A program made the position numbers and the translations under genes. DNA of 64,000 nt. Origin: Macrostomum hystrix. Lineage: Eukaryota; Platyhelminthes; Macrostomidae. Of the stretch, positions 30,641 through 42,446 are shown in pieces; within the stretch, counting starts at the first letter, position 1, and each line of letters opens with the position of its first letter. The notes under the pieces are model-generated. The model was given only the letters and a program-made list of their open reading frames with translations, was not told where the DNA came from and did not search any database. The stretch spans positions 3,679,501 to 3,743,500 of the forward strand of contig CATNEN010000038.1 of the NCBI GenBank assembly GCA_950097015.1. Reading direction: 5' to 3'.

Positions 30641-32812
30641 GCCCCAATTGACAGGCTCCAATTGAGAGGCTCAAATTGACAGGCTCAAATTGACAGGCTC
30701 TAATTGACAGGCTCCGATTACCAGGCTTCCATCGACAGGCTCCAATTGACACGCTCCTACTGACAGGCTCCAATCGACAGGCTCCAATTGACAGGTTCAA
30801 ATTGACAGGCTCAAATTGACAGGCTCAAATTGACAGGCTCCAATTGACAGGCTCCGATTGACAGGCTCCAATTGACAGGCTCCAATTGACAGGCTCCAAT
30901 TGACAGGCTCCAATTGACAGGCTCAAATTGACAGGCTCCAATTGACAGGCTCCAATTGACAGGCTCAAATTGACAGGCTCCAATTGACAGGCTCCAATTG
31001 ACAGGCTCCAATTGACAGGCTCCAATTGACAGGCTCAAATTGACAGGCTCCAATTGACAGGCTCCAATTGACAGGCTCAAATTGACAGGCTCCAATTGAC
31101 AGGCTCCAATTGACAGGCTCCAATTGACAGGCTCCAATTGACAGGCTCCAATTGACAGGCTCAAATTGACAGGCTCCAATTGACAGGCTCCGATTGACAT
31201 GCTTCAATCGACAGGCTCTAATTGACAGGCTCTAATTGACAGGCTCTAATTGACAGGCTCTAATTGACAGGCTCTAATTGACAGGCTCCAATTGACAGGC
31301 TCCAATTGACAGGCTCCAATTGACAGGCTCTAATTGACAGGCTCTAATTGACAGGCTCCAATTGACAGGCTCCAATTGACAGGCTCCGATTGACAGGCTC
31401 CAATTGACAGGCTCCAATTGACAGGCTCTAATTGACAGGCTCCAATTGACAGGCTCTAATTGACAGGCTCCAATTGACAGGCTCTAATTGACAGGCTCCA
31501 ATTGACAGGCTCTAATTGACAGGCTCCAATTGACAGGCTCCAATTGACAGGCTCCAATTGACAGGCTCCGATTGACAGGCTCCAATTGACAGGCTCCAAT
31601 TGACAGGCTCCAATTGACAGGCTCCAATTGACAGGCTCTAATTGACAGGCTCCAATTGACAGGCTCTAATTGACAGGCTCCAATTGACAGGCTCCGATTG
31701 ACAGGCTCCAATTGACAGGCTCTAATTGACAGGCTCCAATTGACAGGCTCCAATTGACAGGCTCTAATTGACAGGCTCCAATTGACAGGCTCTAATTGAC
31801 AGGCTCCGATTACCAGGCTTCCATCGACAGGCTCCAATTGACACGCTCTTACTGACAGGCTCCAATTGACAGGCTCTAATTGACAGGCTCTAATTGACAG
31901 GCTCCAATTGACAGGCTCCAATTGACAGGCTCTAATTGACAGGCTCCAATTGACAGGCTCTAATTGACAGGCTCCGATTACCAGGCTTCCATCGACAGGC
32001 TCCAATTGACACGCTCTTACTGACAGGCTCCAATTGACAGGCTCTAATTGACAGGCTCTAATTGACAGGCTCTAATTGACAGGCTCCAATTGACAGGCTC
32101 TAATTGACAGGCTCCAATTGACAGGCTCTAATTGACAGGCTCTAATTGACAGGCTCCGATTACCAGGCTTCCATCGACAGGCTCCAATTGACACGCTCTT
32201 ACTGACAGGCTCCAATTGACAGGCTCTAATTGACAGGCTCTAATTGACAGGCTCCAATTGACAGGCTCCAATTGACAGGCTCTAATTGACAGGCTCCAAT
32301 TGACAGGCTCTAATTGACAGGCTCCAATTGACAGGCTCTAATTGACAGGCTCCAATTGACAGGCTCTAATTGACAGGCTCTAATTGACAGGCTCCAATTG
32401 ACAGGCTCTAATTGACAGGCTCCAATTGACAGGCTCCAATTGACAGGCTCCAATTGACAGGCTCCGATTGACAGGCTCCAATTGACAGGCTCCAATTGAC
32501 AGGCTCCAATTGACAGGCTCCAATTGACAGGCTCTAATTGACAGGCTCCAATTGACAGGCTCTAATTGACAGGCTCCAATTGACAGGCTCCGATTGACAG
32601 GCTCCAATTGACAGGCTCTAATTGACAGGCTCTAATTGACAGGCTCTAATTGACAGGCTCCAATTGACAGGCTCTAATTGACAGGCTCCAATTGACAGGC
32701 TCTAATTGACAGGCTCCGATTACCAGGCTTCCATCGACAGGCTCCAATTGACACGCTCTTACTGACAGGCTCCAATTGACAGGCTCCAATTGACAGGCTC
32801 CAATTGACAATG
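30641..32812. repeat. 14-bp satellite (GACAGGCTCCAATT), array 2
   Basis: About 155 copies, more homogeneous than array 1 and dominated by ccaatt, ctaatt and caaatt variants. A longer marker block (ccgattaccaggcttccatcgacagg ... acgctcttactg) recurs at about 31800, 31970, 32155 and 32715, revealing higher-order duplication with spacings of roughly 170-560 bp. Same position relative to copy C as array 1 to copy B. Confidence 0.97.
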
Positions 32813-33540
32813 CGATGTTCTCAGGATAATGAATTTGGAGCTAGTTTTATTGATTTGGGATTGAAAACAAGGAAGACTGATGTCTTCTGGAAAGCAAATG
32901 TAAACGTTTGTGACAGGCGATGAAGGAGCCGTGTGAATTGCGGTGCCTTTTTCATCTGGTACAGGATAGTTTGAGCTCTGAATTTCGGGAGACTGTGTGA
33001 ATCGTTGCCCCATAAGACAGTTTAGAGATGAATGAAAAATTTGGAGATAATGTTGAAAGATTCGAGTGTAAGCACGCTAAAATTTTATTTCTATTTCATG
33101 CAGGATATTTACAAGCTAGACTACGAGGCAATGAATTAGGGAGAAGACAGCGTCAACGATTGTCATAAAAGGGTCCGTCTTGCCTACTGCAGTGAATTGT
33201 CTGTCCTCAGCGTGCGTAACGACGTGATTAAATGCATCGGATTAAAATTATTCGAATAGAATGAATGCGACAATGCTAATCAAATCTATTTCTGACGCGG
33301 TGTCTGCGCGTCCATCGATTTCAGGGCCGAATTGTTTAATCCCGACACACCGTGACGAGGAAAGTAAAGCGATTTTTCAAGCAACAATGAGAGAAAATAG
33401 TCGCTGCTGCCTCCCAAACATCACGGTTGAATCATCTCATCACAATCACTCAGCTTACTCGCTCCTTTACGATTCACATCTAAAACCAGCGAATTCAACG
33501 AATGCTGCGCAGCACCAAAAGCACAACCTGAGAGAAGAGG
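32813..33540 (+). other. Upstream region of WSC copy C
   Basis: Near-identical to 27946-28677, differing by scattered substitutions and small indels. One substitution (aatgaattagg for aatggattatgg) breaks a frame that is open in copy B. Confidence 0.5.
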
Positions 33541-33548
33541 TATAAATA
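33541..33548 (+). promoter_or_regulatory. TATA box of WSC copy C
   Basis: TATAAATA, 78 bp upstream of the ATG at 33627, conserved with copy B. Confidence 0.6.
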
Positions 33549-33626
33549 TTCATTTGCAACATCAATCAAAGAATAGCTCAACTGTAAACTCTCTGCAGAC
33601 AGTTATAATTGTAAGCGGTCTGCACA

Positions 33627-35388
33627 ATGAGACCACTTGTAGTTCTCATCTGCCACCTGCTCTGCTGCTCGGTCCTCCGCTGCGTGTTGGCCGTTGAGTT
33701 CGGTCCCATCGGCTGCTACGTGGATAACGTGGGCCATGTCAGGGACCTCAACGGCCTGGCCGGCATGTCCACCATCGGTTCCTACAGCGTGAACACATTC
33801 GAAAAGGGCGTCATTATGAGCTCCATGACTGTGCAGTTGTGCAGCACCATCTGCAGCATCGGCAGCTTTGTCTACTTTGGTGTCCAGAATGGAGACGGCT
33901 GCTACTGCGGCAACTCCTACGGCAGTCAGGGCGTTGCTGCGGCCTCCGACTGCAACAAGCCGTGCGCTGGAGATGTCAGCCAGATCTGCGGATCTGCGGA
34001 TCGCAACTCTGTGTACCGACTGCTCTACCTGCGTCCTAGTAAGCACTTTTGGATATATATTATTATCAGATTATCCTGCCACACTTGTTGCATTTCCTTA
34101 TGGCTTGCAATCTCGATCATTGTAATTTTCCTGCACGACTTTTCATGTCGAAATATCGTTGTCTTTCGACCACAGACAATTTCATTCTCGCTCGTCATTT
34201 GGAGATGATAAAAAATAATGTTACCAATGTTGACCAACTGCTAGCTTTTCCTTAGTCTCGTCGCTTTGATTGGTTTATTCCTGCACGCGGACGAGCGCGT
34301 GAATGTAAGAATATATACCGGCTATTGAGGGTATCAAAGGGCATAGACAGTGATGCCCGAAATAGCCGGTGTGTATTTTCATTGAGCAACGCTGGGATTC
34401 CCGCCATGCTCTGTTTGCACCATAGACATTCCACCGGGGTTTTAATGTCGTCCATTAAAACCGCGCGGTATTTAATGGCGGGAATCCCAGCGTTGCTCAA
34501 TGAAAATACACACCGGCTATTTCGGGCATCAATGTCTATGAAATGCTATTATCTTTGCTCCCTCCTGTTGTCGCTACTTCAACGTTTGAACTACAAGAAC
34601 GTTGTAGCCATAGACATAGACATAGTTTAACGATGTTCATTAAAACCCTTGCTCAGCGTTGTTCAATGGCAAAACAAGTGTGGGAACCGTTTTTTACCAT
34701 TTCATTCCTGCATGACAAAATGTATCGTATTAAATCGGAGGAAAATTTTGGCGTCCACCAATTATATAGGGCCGATTATTGCACGCCTTAAATGTCTATG
34801 GCCACGCTTGCATTATTTGTCCTGCTACCATAGACATTTTGAGTTTCATATTTCATATGGATGGCGTCCAGGCGCACAGTACAGTAGCTAACGCCATTGT
34901 TGCACTCATTGCCTGTCTCTCATAGCACTCGTTTGCGGTTTTAACATAGACGTTATATCGAATTTGTCGTTACGCACTCGTGATTAAGACCATTAAAGCA
35001 CGCAGCTGCGATCTAGTAATCCTACATTCCTTCATGCTGTGGTCAGACGACAATGACGCGACGCATTGAATAATGACTATAGGACATGCTGCGAGGTAAT
35101 TAGCAACAGATGCATTCAAGAGCTCAACTTCCTCACAATGGAAATGCCATTCCAGTTGGCACACTGTTCGTCCTGCAGACTGGCCGATTGTACCTGAATG
35201 CGAGCTCCTCCAGCGGACCGTTCTACCGCAGCCCGCAGCCAATCAGGAGCGACATGGAATGCTTCGTGAACTGCAACGCCGACTGCCAGGCAGTTCTGGT
35301 CGGTCCGGGCGTCTGCCAACTGTTCAAGTTCCCCGCTGTGCCCCACGAGCTGCTCAACATGCCGGGCGAGTTCTTTGTTCGAGTCTAG
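33627..35388 (+). CDS. Secreted WSC-domain protein, copy C (two exons)
   Basis: Same architecture and length as copy B: exon 1 33627-34038 (signal peptide plus WSC domain, donor CCTA/GTAAGC), exon 2 35156-35388 (Cys-containing tail ending FFVRV). It differs from B at a few residues (VGHVRD for VGLVRD; GVIMSS for GVFMSS; YLNASS for YLNVSS). The intron is 1117 bp against 640 bp in B: the extra sequence (about 34669-35140) is present only here, with a related short stretch before exon 2 in copy A. The start is the first ATG after the TATA box and gives a good signal peptide. Both B and C look translatable. Confidence 0.8.
34342..34540. mobile_element. 199-bp foldback element in WSC copy C intron
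   Basis: Same element and position as 29479-29677 in copy B, so it was present before the duplication. Several further CATAGACAT words lie downstream in this intron (about 34608-34625, 34829, 34949), suggesting more relatives of its terminal repeat. Confidence 0.85.
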
Positions 35389-35929
35389 CCTTCAAGATGA
35401 GACCGTCTTCAATGTGGCTCACGGGTGAAACATCTCAATGAGAGCAAAAAATAAAGAATATTTAAAATATTTAAATTCCTGAGCAACTCTAATTACTTAA
35501 AACTCCGGCCAGCATTACAATGAAACACTTTTCAAGTTATTTATCAAAACCTTGAGTAGCTACAAAATATACTGACTTGGCTTTGACAAAGACCTCTTTG
35601 CAGCCATTGAGAAGCATCTATTGATTAACAAAGATAAGCTATCAAGCACACGCAGACAGTGTAGTATTCAGTATCACAAAGAAATCAAATTTTTGAATGA
35701 CAAATACTTAATAACATCACAGCAAGAAAGACATTGGCAGCAATTGAGCAGCATGAATTGGTTGAAATATTGTCCCCCAAAGAACCCAGCGAAAACTCTT
35801 GATATTTTAAACTCAGAAGTGTTGATCGACACGCTAACTGTCCTGAGGTCAAACTCACATTAAGACAATAACTGACTAAGAGCAGTTATTGAAAATCATT
35901 AATTAATGAAAAATAATTCTCTTACAGTC
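35389..35929. other. Unique DNA after WSC copy C
   Basis: The homology with the 3' flanks of A and B stops soon after the stop codon (about 35430). AT-rich, no supported gene. Confidence 0.4.
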
Positions 35930-36493
35930 ACACCCGGATCACTCTCCCAGTCTCTGTTCACTGCGGGATCACTCTCCCAGTCTCTGTTCACTGCGGGATC
36001 ACTCTCCCAGTCTCTGTTCACTGCGGGATCACTCTCCCAGTCTCTGTTCACTGCGGGATCACTCTCCCAGTCTCTGTTCACTGCGGGATCACTCTCCCAG
36101 TCTCTGTTCACTACGGGATCACTCTCCCAGTCTCTGTTCACTACGGGATCACTCTCCCAGTCTCGGTTCACTCCTGGATCACTCTCCCAGTCACTGTTCA
36201 CTCCCGGATCACTCTCCCAGTCACTGTTCACTCCCGGATCACTCTCCCAGTCTCTGTTCGCTCCGGGATCACTCTCCCAGTCTCTGTTCGCTCCGGGATC
36301 ACTCTCCCAGTCACTGTTCACTACGGGATCACTCTCCCAGTCTCTGTTCACTCCTGGATCACTCTCCCAGTCACTGTTCACTCCCGGATCACTCTCCCAG
36401 TCTCTGTTCGCTCCGGGATCACTCTCCCAGTCACTGTTCGCTCCTGGATCACTCTCCCAGTCTCTGTTCACTCCCGGATCACTCTCCCAGTGA
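35930..36493. repeat. 30-bp tandem array (GGATCACTCTCCCAGTCTCTGTTCACTGCG)
   Basis: About nineteen exact-length copies with variation at a few positions (ctgcg, ctacg, ctccc, ctcct; tctctg or tcactg). The period of 30 keeps frames open on both strands (SLSQSLFTPG on +, NRDWESDPGV on -). I see no flanking coding signals. Confidence 0.95.
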
Positions 36494-36850
36494 CTGTTTT
36501 CGAAAACGTATTCCAGTTTTTTCAGGAAAACTTAGGTAAATAACAGAATATTTAGATAAATGGTTAGTTATTCCGTAAAAAAGACAACACTTTAAAATGC
36601 GTGTAAGAAAAGCACAATATATTTATTCTACACAAGCATCCTCATAAACTGAACTAAACTTAATGAGTCAGTAGGTCAGTGTGTCAGTGAGCAGGTGGGT
36701 CAGTGGGTCAGTGGGTCAGTGAGCAGGTGGGTCAGTGGGTCAGTGAGTAGGTGGGTCAGTGGGTCTGTGGGTCAGTGGGTTAGTGAGTTAGTGGGAAGTG
36801 GGTCAGTGTTTCAGTGGGTCAATGAGTCATTGATTCAATGAGTCAGTGAG
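36494..36850. repeat. Degenerate GTCAGTGG repeat next to the COA1-like gene
   Basis: From about 36660 to 36850 the words gtcagtgggtcagtgagcagg recur irregularly (8-24 bp). It runs right up to the stop codon of the COA1-like gene. 36494-36659 is AT-rich unique DNA. Confidence 0.8.
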
Positions 36851-38846
36851 TCAAGTACTGACCGCTGCCACCCAGTGGGCCGCAACTGGCTGAGATGGGA
36901 CTTCGGCGGCTTTTTTCCTACCGGCGTGCGACTCGTAGAGTGTCCACCTGTGACTCAGGGCGGGTGGCACTGAGCTGCCCGTGAGCTGCAGGTCCAGCCT
37001 GTCTATGGTCCAACTGATCTCTGCTGGCTTGCTCTCATTGAACAATGTCCCAGACGACGTCGTCGGTTGTGGCGCCAGAATGCTCAGCGCCTGAGTAGCG
37101 GCGTCTTCAGTGCCAACCTGCAGCCTGGGTGCGCACTGGGCACTGGCCCACACGTACAGCAGGCCGCTATTCTTGGTGCCCTTAAGCTCGCACTTGACTC
37201 GCAGGCCGGCTGCTGACCCACCCACCTGGCCAGCCTGACTCAGATCCGTGAACCTCTCCGGGTCGCGACTAGTCACCAGTTTTGTGAGCTTGACTCTCTT
37301 GCCCAGTATCTGTTGCATCTGCGGATAATCCTGCAGCAGCTGCAGGGCCGCCAGGCAGTAGTCCGCCTGCAGTGACTTGTCTGCGAGTCAAATACAGCGG
37401 CAAATAATATAAGTAGTATAGAATAGTAGTATTGGACAGCGGGAATGCCAAGCCGGAATGGCCAATTGAATTAAGTTCTATGGCCGAGAGTTTGAATGGG
37501 TAGGAGAATGAAAGCCATAGACTATGCAAGTTTATATACGATTTCGATTTATCGGCGATTTATTGGCAATTTTGAAAACATCTACACGTTCACCGCCTTT
37601 GGCCAACGTTTGAATAAGATGGCAGGTTAGAGCTCTATAGGATTGGATTGAATACCCAATCCTAATGCTGAAGGGGTTCATTGGCTTACAGCTAAAGGGG
37701 TTCATTGGCTTACTGCTGAAGGGGTTCATCTGCTTACTGCTGAAGGGGTTCATCTGCTTACTGCTAAAGGGGTTCATTGGCTTACTGCTGAAGGGGTTCA
37801 TTGGCTTACTGCTGAAGGGGTTCATTGGCTTACTGCTGAAGGGGTTCATTGGCTTACTGCTGAAGGGGTTCATTGGCTTACTGCTGAAGGGGTTCATTGG
37901 CTTACTGCTGAAGGGGTTCATTGGCTTACTGCTGAAGGGGTTCATTGGCTTACTGCTGAAGGGGTTCATTGGCTTACTGCTGAAGGGGTTCATTGGCTTA
38001 CTGCTGAAGGGGTTCATTGGCTTACTGCTGAAGGGGTTCATTGGCTTACTGCTGAAGGGGTTCATTGGCTCTTCAGACCTTCAAGATAATCAATGTTTCT
38101 GGCCGAAGGTCTGATTTTTCCCATAAGCGCTAGTGTACTTCATACACCCCTTATACACGAATTTGCATTGCGCCTCAGTGCGGCCTTGCCAGGCCTTCCA
38201 AATTTATCAGCATGTCACCCGAATGCGCCTGCATCATCTCCGTCTTTGGTGGTCACTGAACTTTATCTAGACGGACTGGTGGACCTTTCAGGGCTAGAAC
38301 AGGTGGAACTAGGCCACTATGGACACCCTGACGTGAATATCTCCGATTTCACTGATCAAGCCTAAATATTACGCACAGCTCAACCAGTCTGTCAACCAAT
38401 CAGTCACCAACCAACAAGGTTAGCATTCAGGCGCTGCCAAAAAATGTCAGGGGGATTTCCCCCTTTGGTATAAAAACGGGCGGCAAAATGGCCTGGTAAT
38501 TCTACTGTTTACCAAGAAATAGGAGGGAGCCGAATGGTAAATGGAGTAAGGCCAGGGGGCAGGAGCTGACAAGGAGGGGGTGAGGAACAGCTAGCCAATC
38601 AGAGTCGACAGAGAGGAGAGAAGTGGAGGTTAGCAAACAAGTTGAACAGACAGGGAGAGAGGAGAAAGTACAATAAGAGGGTACGCGAGGATAAACAAAC
38701 ACGGAAAGGAAAATAACAGGCGTGCATCTGCCCACCAACTCACAGTTTGAGTACTTGCTCCACAAGTAGTAGGCGCCGCAGGCACCGCCAGCCAGGATGT
38801 TGAAACGCAGAATATTACCAAAGGTGGATTTGCCGCTTTTAAACAT
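36851..38846 (-). CDS. COA1: COA1/TIM21-like mitochondrial inner-membrane protein (two exons)
   Basis: Predicted protein of 210 residues. Exon 1 (38846 down to 38744) opens with ATG and encodes a short basic start and one membrane helix (ILRFNILAGGACGAYYLW), ending AACT/GTGAGT. Exon 2 (37380 down to 36851) follows gactcgcag and continues in frame (phase 1): YKSLQADYCLAALQLLQDYP, LGKRVKLTKL and NSGLLYVWAS. This order (single N-terminal helix, Y-K-AL-L---P----LG, then G-LLYV) is that of COA1 and the related TIM21 proteins, which help assemble respiratory complexes in the mitochondrial inner membrane. The C-terminus is about 60 residues longer than in vertebrate COA1. Its stop codon lies in the first unit of the adjoining GTCAGTGA repeat, which may have extended or altered the tail. 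Family call by pattern only. Confidence 0.65.
37381..38743 (-). other. Intron of the COA1-like gene
   Basis: GT-AG intron of 1363 bp containing a 24-bp satellite in its middle. Frames inside it (for example 38093-38365) show no family resemblance. Confidence 0.6.
37668..38070. repeat. 24-bp tandem array (GGGGTTCATTGGCTTACTGCTGAA)
   Basis: About seventeen copies, almost perfectly homogeneous in the distal half, wholly inside the COA1-like intron. The minus-strand frame reads MNPFSSKP repeatedly, an artefact of the 24-bp period. Confidence 0.95.
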
Positions 38847-38926
38847 CTTTGCAATCGCAGTGGATAGTACTGAAAGCCAGATCGGTTGCTAAGCCAGTTT
38901 AATTAAATTTTCGAATGCTAGTTCCA

Positions 38927-40209
38927 GTTGCTATGGGAGTAGGCTGAGACATGGCTATACCATACCGCGTCCAAGACTAACTTTCCAGTCTTCTCTCCAG
39001 TGTCTCATCTATCAAGCGTTTCTTCTCGCTTGTTCTTCTTCTCTCGTCTCCCCAAATCTCATCCCCCATGTCTTACCTCCCCATGTCTTACCTCCCCATG
39101 TCTTATAACCCCATGTCTTACCTCCCCATGTCTTACCTCCCCATGTCTTACCTCCCCATGTCTTACCGTCCCATGTCTTACCTCCCCATGTCTTACCTCC
39201 CCATGTCTTACCTCCCCATGTCTTACCTCCCCATGTCTTACCTCCCCATGTCTTACCTCCCCATGTCTTACCTCCCCATGTCTTATCGTCCTATGTCTTA
39301 CCTCCCCATGTCTTATCGTCCCATGTCTTACCTCCCCATGTCTTACCTCCCCATGTCTTACCTCCCCATGTCTTATCGTCCCATGTCTTACCTCCCCATG
39401 TCTTATCGTCCCATGTCTTATCTCCCCATGTCTTACCTCCCATGTCTATATCCAATGTCTTACCTCCCCATGTCTTACCTCCCCATGTCTTACCTCCCCA
39501 TGTCTTACCTCCCCATGTCTTACCTCCCCATGTCTTATCGTCCTATGTCTTACCTCCCCATGTCTTATCGTCCCATGTCTTACCTCCCCATGTCTTACCG
39601 TCCCATGTCTTACCTCCCCATGTCTTACCTCCCCATGTCTTACCTCCCCATGTCTTATCGTCCCATGTCTTACCTCCCCATGTCTTATCGTCCCATGTCT
39701 TATCTCCCCATGTCTTACCTCCCATGTCTATATCCAATGTCTTACCTCCCCATGTCTTACCTCCCCATGTCTTATCGTCCTATGTCTTACCTCCCCATGT
39801 CTTATCGTCCCATGTCTTACCTCCCCATGTCTTACCGTCCCATGTCTTACCTCCCCATGTCTTACCTCCCCATGTCTTACCTCCCCATGTCTTATCGTCC
39901 CATGTCTTACCTCCCCATGTCTTATCGTCCCATGTCTTATCTCCCCATGTCTTACCTCCCATGTCTATATCCAATGTCTTACCTCCCCATGTCTTACCTC
40001 CCCATGTCTTACCTCCCCATGTCCTATCTCTGCCATGTTATCGAGTTTCTGTGACTTTACTCACTATAGTCTCTCTGATTATGAGCTAGAAAATGAGAGT
40101 AATTTGAATGTCTTTACTCTCTAAAATATTTAAGCAAAAACATTTGACAAGGTGACAAGCGGCTCGTGTGTATATTTGAGTAAAAGATCTCACTAAATAA
40201 TAAAAAACT
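38927..40209. repeat. 15-bp satellite unit 1 (CCCATGTCTTACCTC) with conserved flanks
   Basis: A 5' flank (from cagttgctatgggagtagg, through ctttccagtcttctctccag), then about 64 copies of a 15-bp monomer (39068-40030), then a 3' flank (tcgagtttctgtgacttt ... ctaaataataaaaaactac). Variants: tatcgtc, tatctcc, ccatgtctatatccaatg. All three plus-strand frames are open across the monomer, so its ORFs carry no coding information by themselves. Confidence 0.95.
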
Positions 40210-42446
40210 ACAGTTGCTATGGGAGTAGGCTGAGCAAATACCGTGTCCAAGTCTAACTTTCCAGTCTTCTCTCCAGTGTATCATCTATCAAGCGTTTCTT
40301 CTCGCTTGTTCTTCTTCTCTCGTCTCCCCAAATCTCATCCCCCATGTCTTACCTCCCCATGTCTTACCTCCCCATGTCTTACCTCCCCATGTCTTACCTC
40401 CCCATGTCTTACCTCCCCATGTCTTACCTCCCCATGTCTTACCTCCCCATGTCTTACCTCCCCATGTCTTACCTCCCCATGTCTTACCTCCCCATGTCTT
40501 ACCTCCCCATGTCTTACCTCCCCATGTCTTATCGTCCCATGTCTTATCGCCCCATGTCTTACCTCCCATGTCTTACCTCCCCATGTCTTATCTCCCCATG
40601 TCTTACCTCCCCATGTCTTACCTCCCCATGTCCTACCTCCCCATGTCTTACCCCCTCATGTCTTACCTCCCCATGTCTTACCTCCCCATGTCCTACCTCC
40701 CCATGTCTTACCTCCCCATGTCTTATAACCCCATGTCTTACCTCCCCATGTCTTATCTCCCCATGTCTTACCTCCCCATGTCTTATCTCCCCATGTCTTA
40801 CCCCCTCATGTCTTACCTCCCCATGTCTTACCTCCCCATGTCCTACCTCCCCATGTCTTACCTCCCCATGTCTTACCTCCCCATGTCTTATCTCCCCATG
40901 TCTTATCTCCCCATGTCTTACCTCCCATGTCTTACCTCCCCATGTCTTACCTCCCCATGTCTTATCTCCCCATGTCTTACCTCCCCATGTCCTACCTCCC
41001 CATGTCCTACCTCCCCATGTCTTACCTCCCCATGTCTTATAACCCCATGTCTTACCTCCCCATGTCTTATCTCCCCATGTCTTACCTCCCCATGTCTTAT
41101 CTCCCCATGTCTTACCCCCTCATGTCTTACCTCCCCATGTCTTACCTCCCCATGTCCTACCTCCCCATGTCTTACCTCCCCATGTCTTACCTCCCCATGT
41201 CTTATCTCCCCATGTCTTACCTCCCATGTCTTACCTCCCCATGTCTTACCTCCCCATGTCTTATCTCCCCATGTCTTACCTCCCCATGTCTTATCTCCCC
41301 ATGTCTTACCCCCTCATGTCTTATCTCCCCATGTCTTACCTCCCCATGTCTTATCTCCCCATGTCTTACCTCCCCATGTCTTACCTCCCCATGTCTTACC
41401 CCCTCATGTCTTACCTCCCCATGTCTTACCTCCCCATGTCCTACCTCCCCATGTCTTACCTCCCCATGTCTTACCTCCCCATGTCTTATCTCCCCATGTC
41501 TTATCTCCCCATGTCTTACCTCCCATGTCTTACCTCCCCATGTCTTACCTCCCCATGTCTTATCTCCCCATGTCTTACCTCCCCATGTCTTATCTCCCCA
41601 TGTCTTACCCCCTCATGTCTTATCTCCCCATGTCTTACCTCCCCATGTCTTATCTCCCCATGTCTTACCCCCTCATGTCTTATCTCCCCATGTCTTACCT
41701 CCCCATGTCTTATCTCCCCATGTCTTACCTCCCCATGTCTTACCTCCCCATGTCTTACCTCCCCATGTCTTATCGTCCCATGTCTTATCGCCCCATGTCT
41801 TACCTCCCATGTCTTACCTCCCCATGTCTTATCTCCCCATCTCTTACCTCCCCATGTCCTACCTCCCCATGTCTTACCCCCTCATGTCTTACCTCCCCAT
41901 GTCTTACCTCCCCATGTCCTACCTCCCCATGTCTTACCTCCCCATGTCTTATAACCCCATGTCTTACCTCCCCATGTCTTATCTCCCCATGTCTTACCTC
42001 CCCATGTCTTATCTCCCCATGTCTTACCCCCTCATGTCTTACCTCCCCATGTCTTACCTCCCCATGTCCTACCTCCCCATGTCTTACCTCCCCATGTCTT
42101 ACCTCCCCATGTCTTACCTCCCCATGTCTTATCGTCCCATGTCTTACCTCCCCATGTCTTATCGTCCCATGTCTTATCTCCCCATGTCTTACCTCCCATG
42201 TCTATATCCAATGTCTTACCTCCCCATGTCTTACCTCCCCATGTCTTACCTCCCCATGTCCTATCTCTGCCATGTTATCGAGTTTCTGTGACTTTACTCA
42301 CTATAGTCTCTCTGATTATGAGCTAGAAAATGAGAGTAATTTGAATGTCTTTACTCTCTAAAATATTTAAGCAAAAACATTTGACAAGGTGACAAGCGGC
42401 TCGTGTGTATATTTGAGTAAAAGATCTCACTAAATAATAAAAAACT
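40210..42446. repeat. 15-bp satellite unit 2, same flanks
   Basis: Same 5' and 3' flanks as unit 1 around a longer array (40344-42260, about 128 monomers). Variants taccccctcatg and tcctacctcc appear in a repeating order, with a one-base-shorter monomer (acctcccatg) every 250-300 bp marking higher-order units. Confidence 0.95.

Noticed and set aside
26490..32812. Minus-strand frames reading SLSIGACQLEPVNW repeats
   Set aside because: Direct consequence of three 14-bp units making 42 bp; variants occur at all positions and no flanking gene signals are present.
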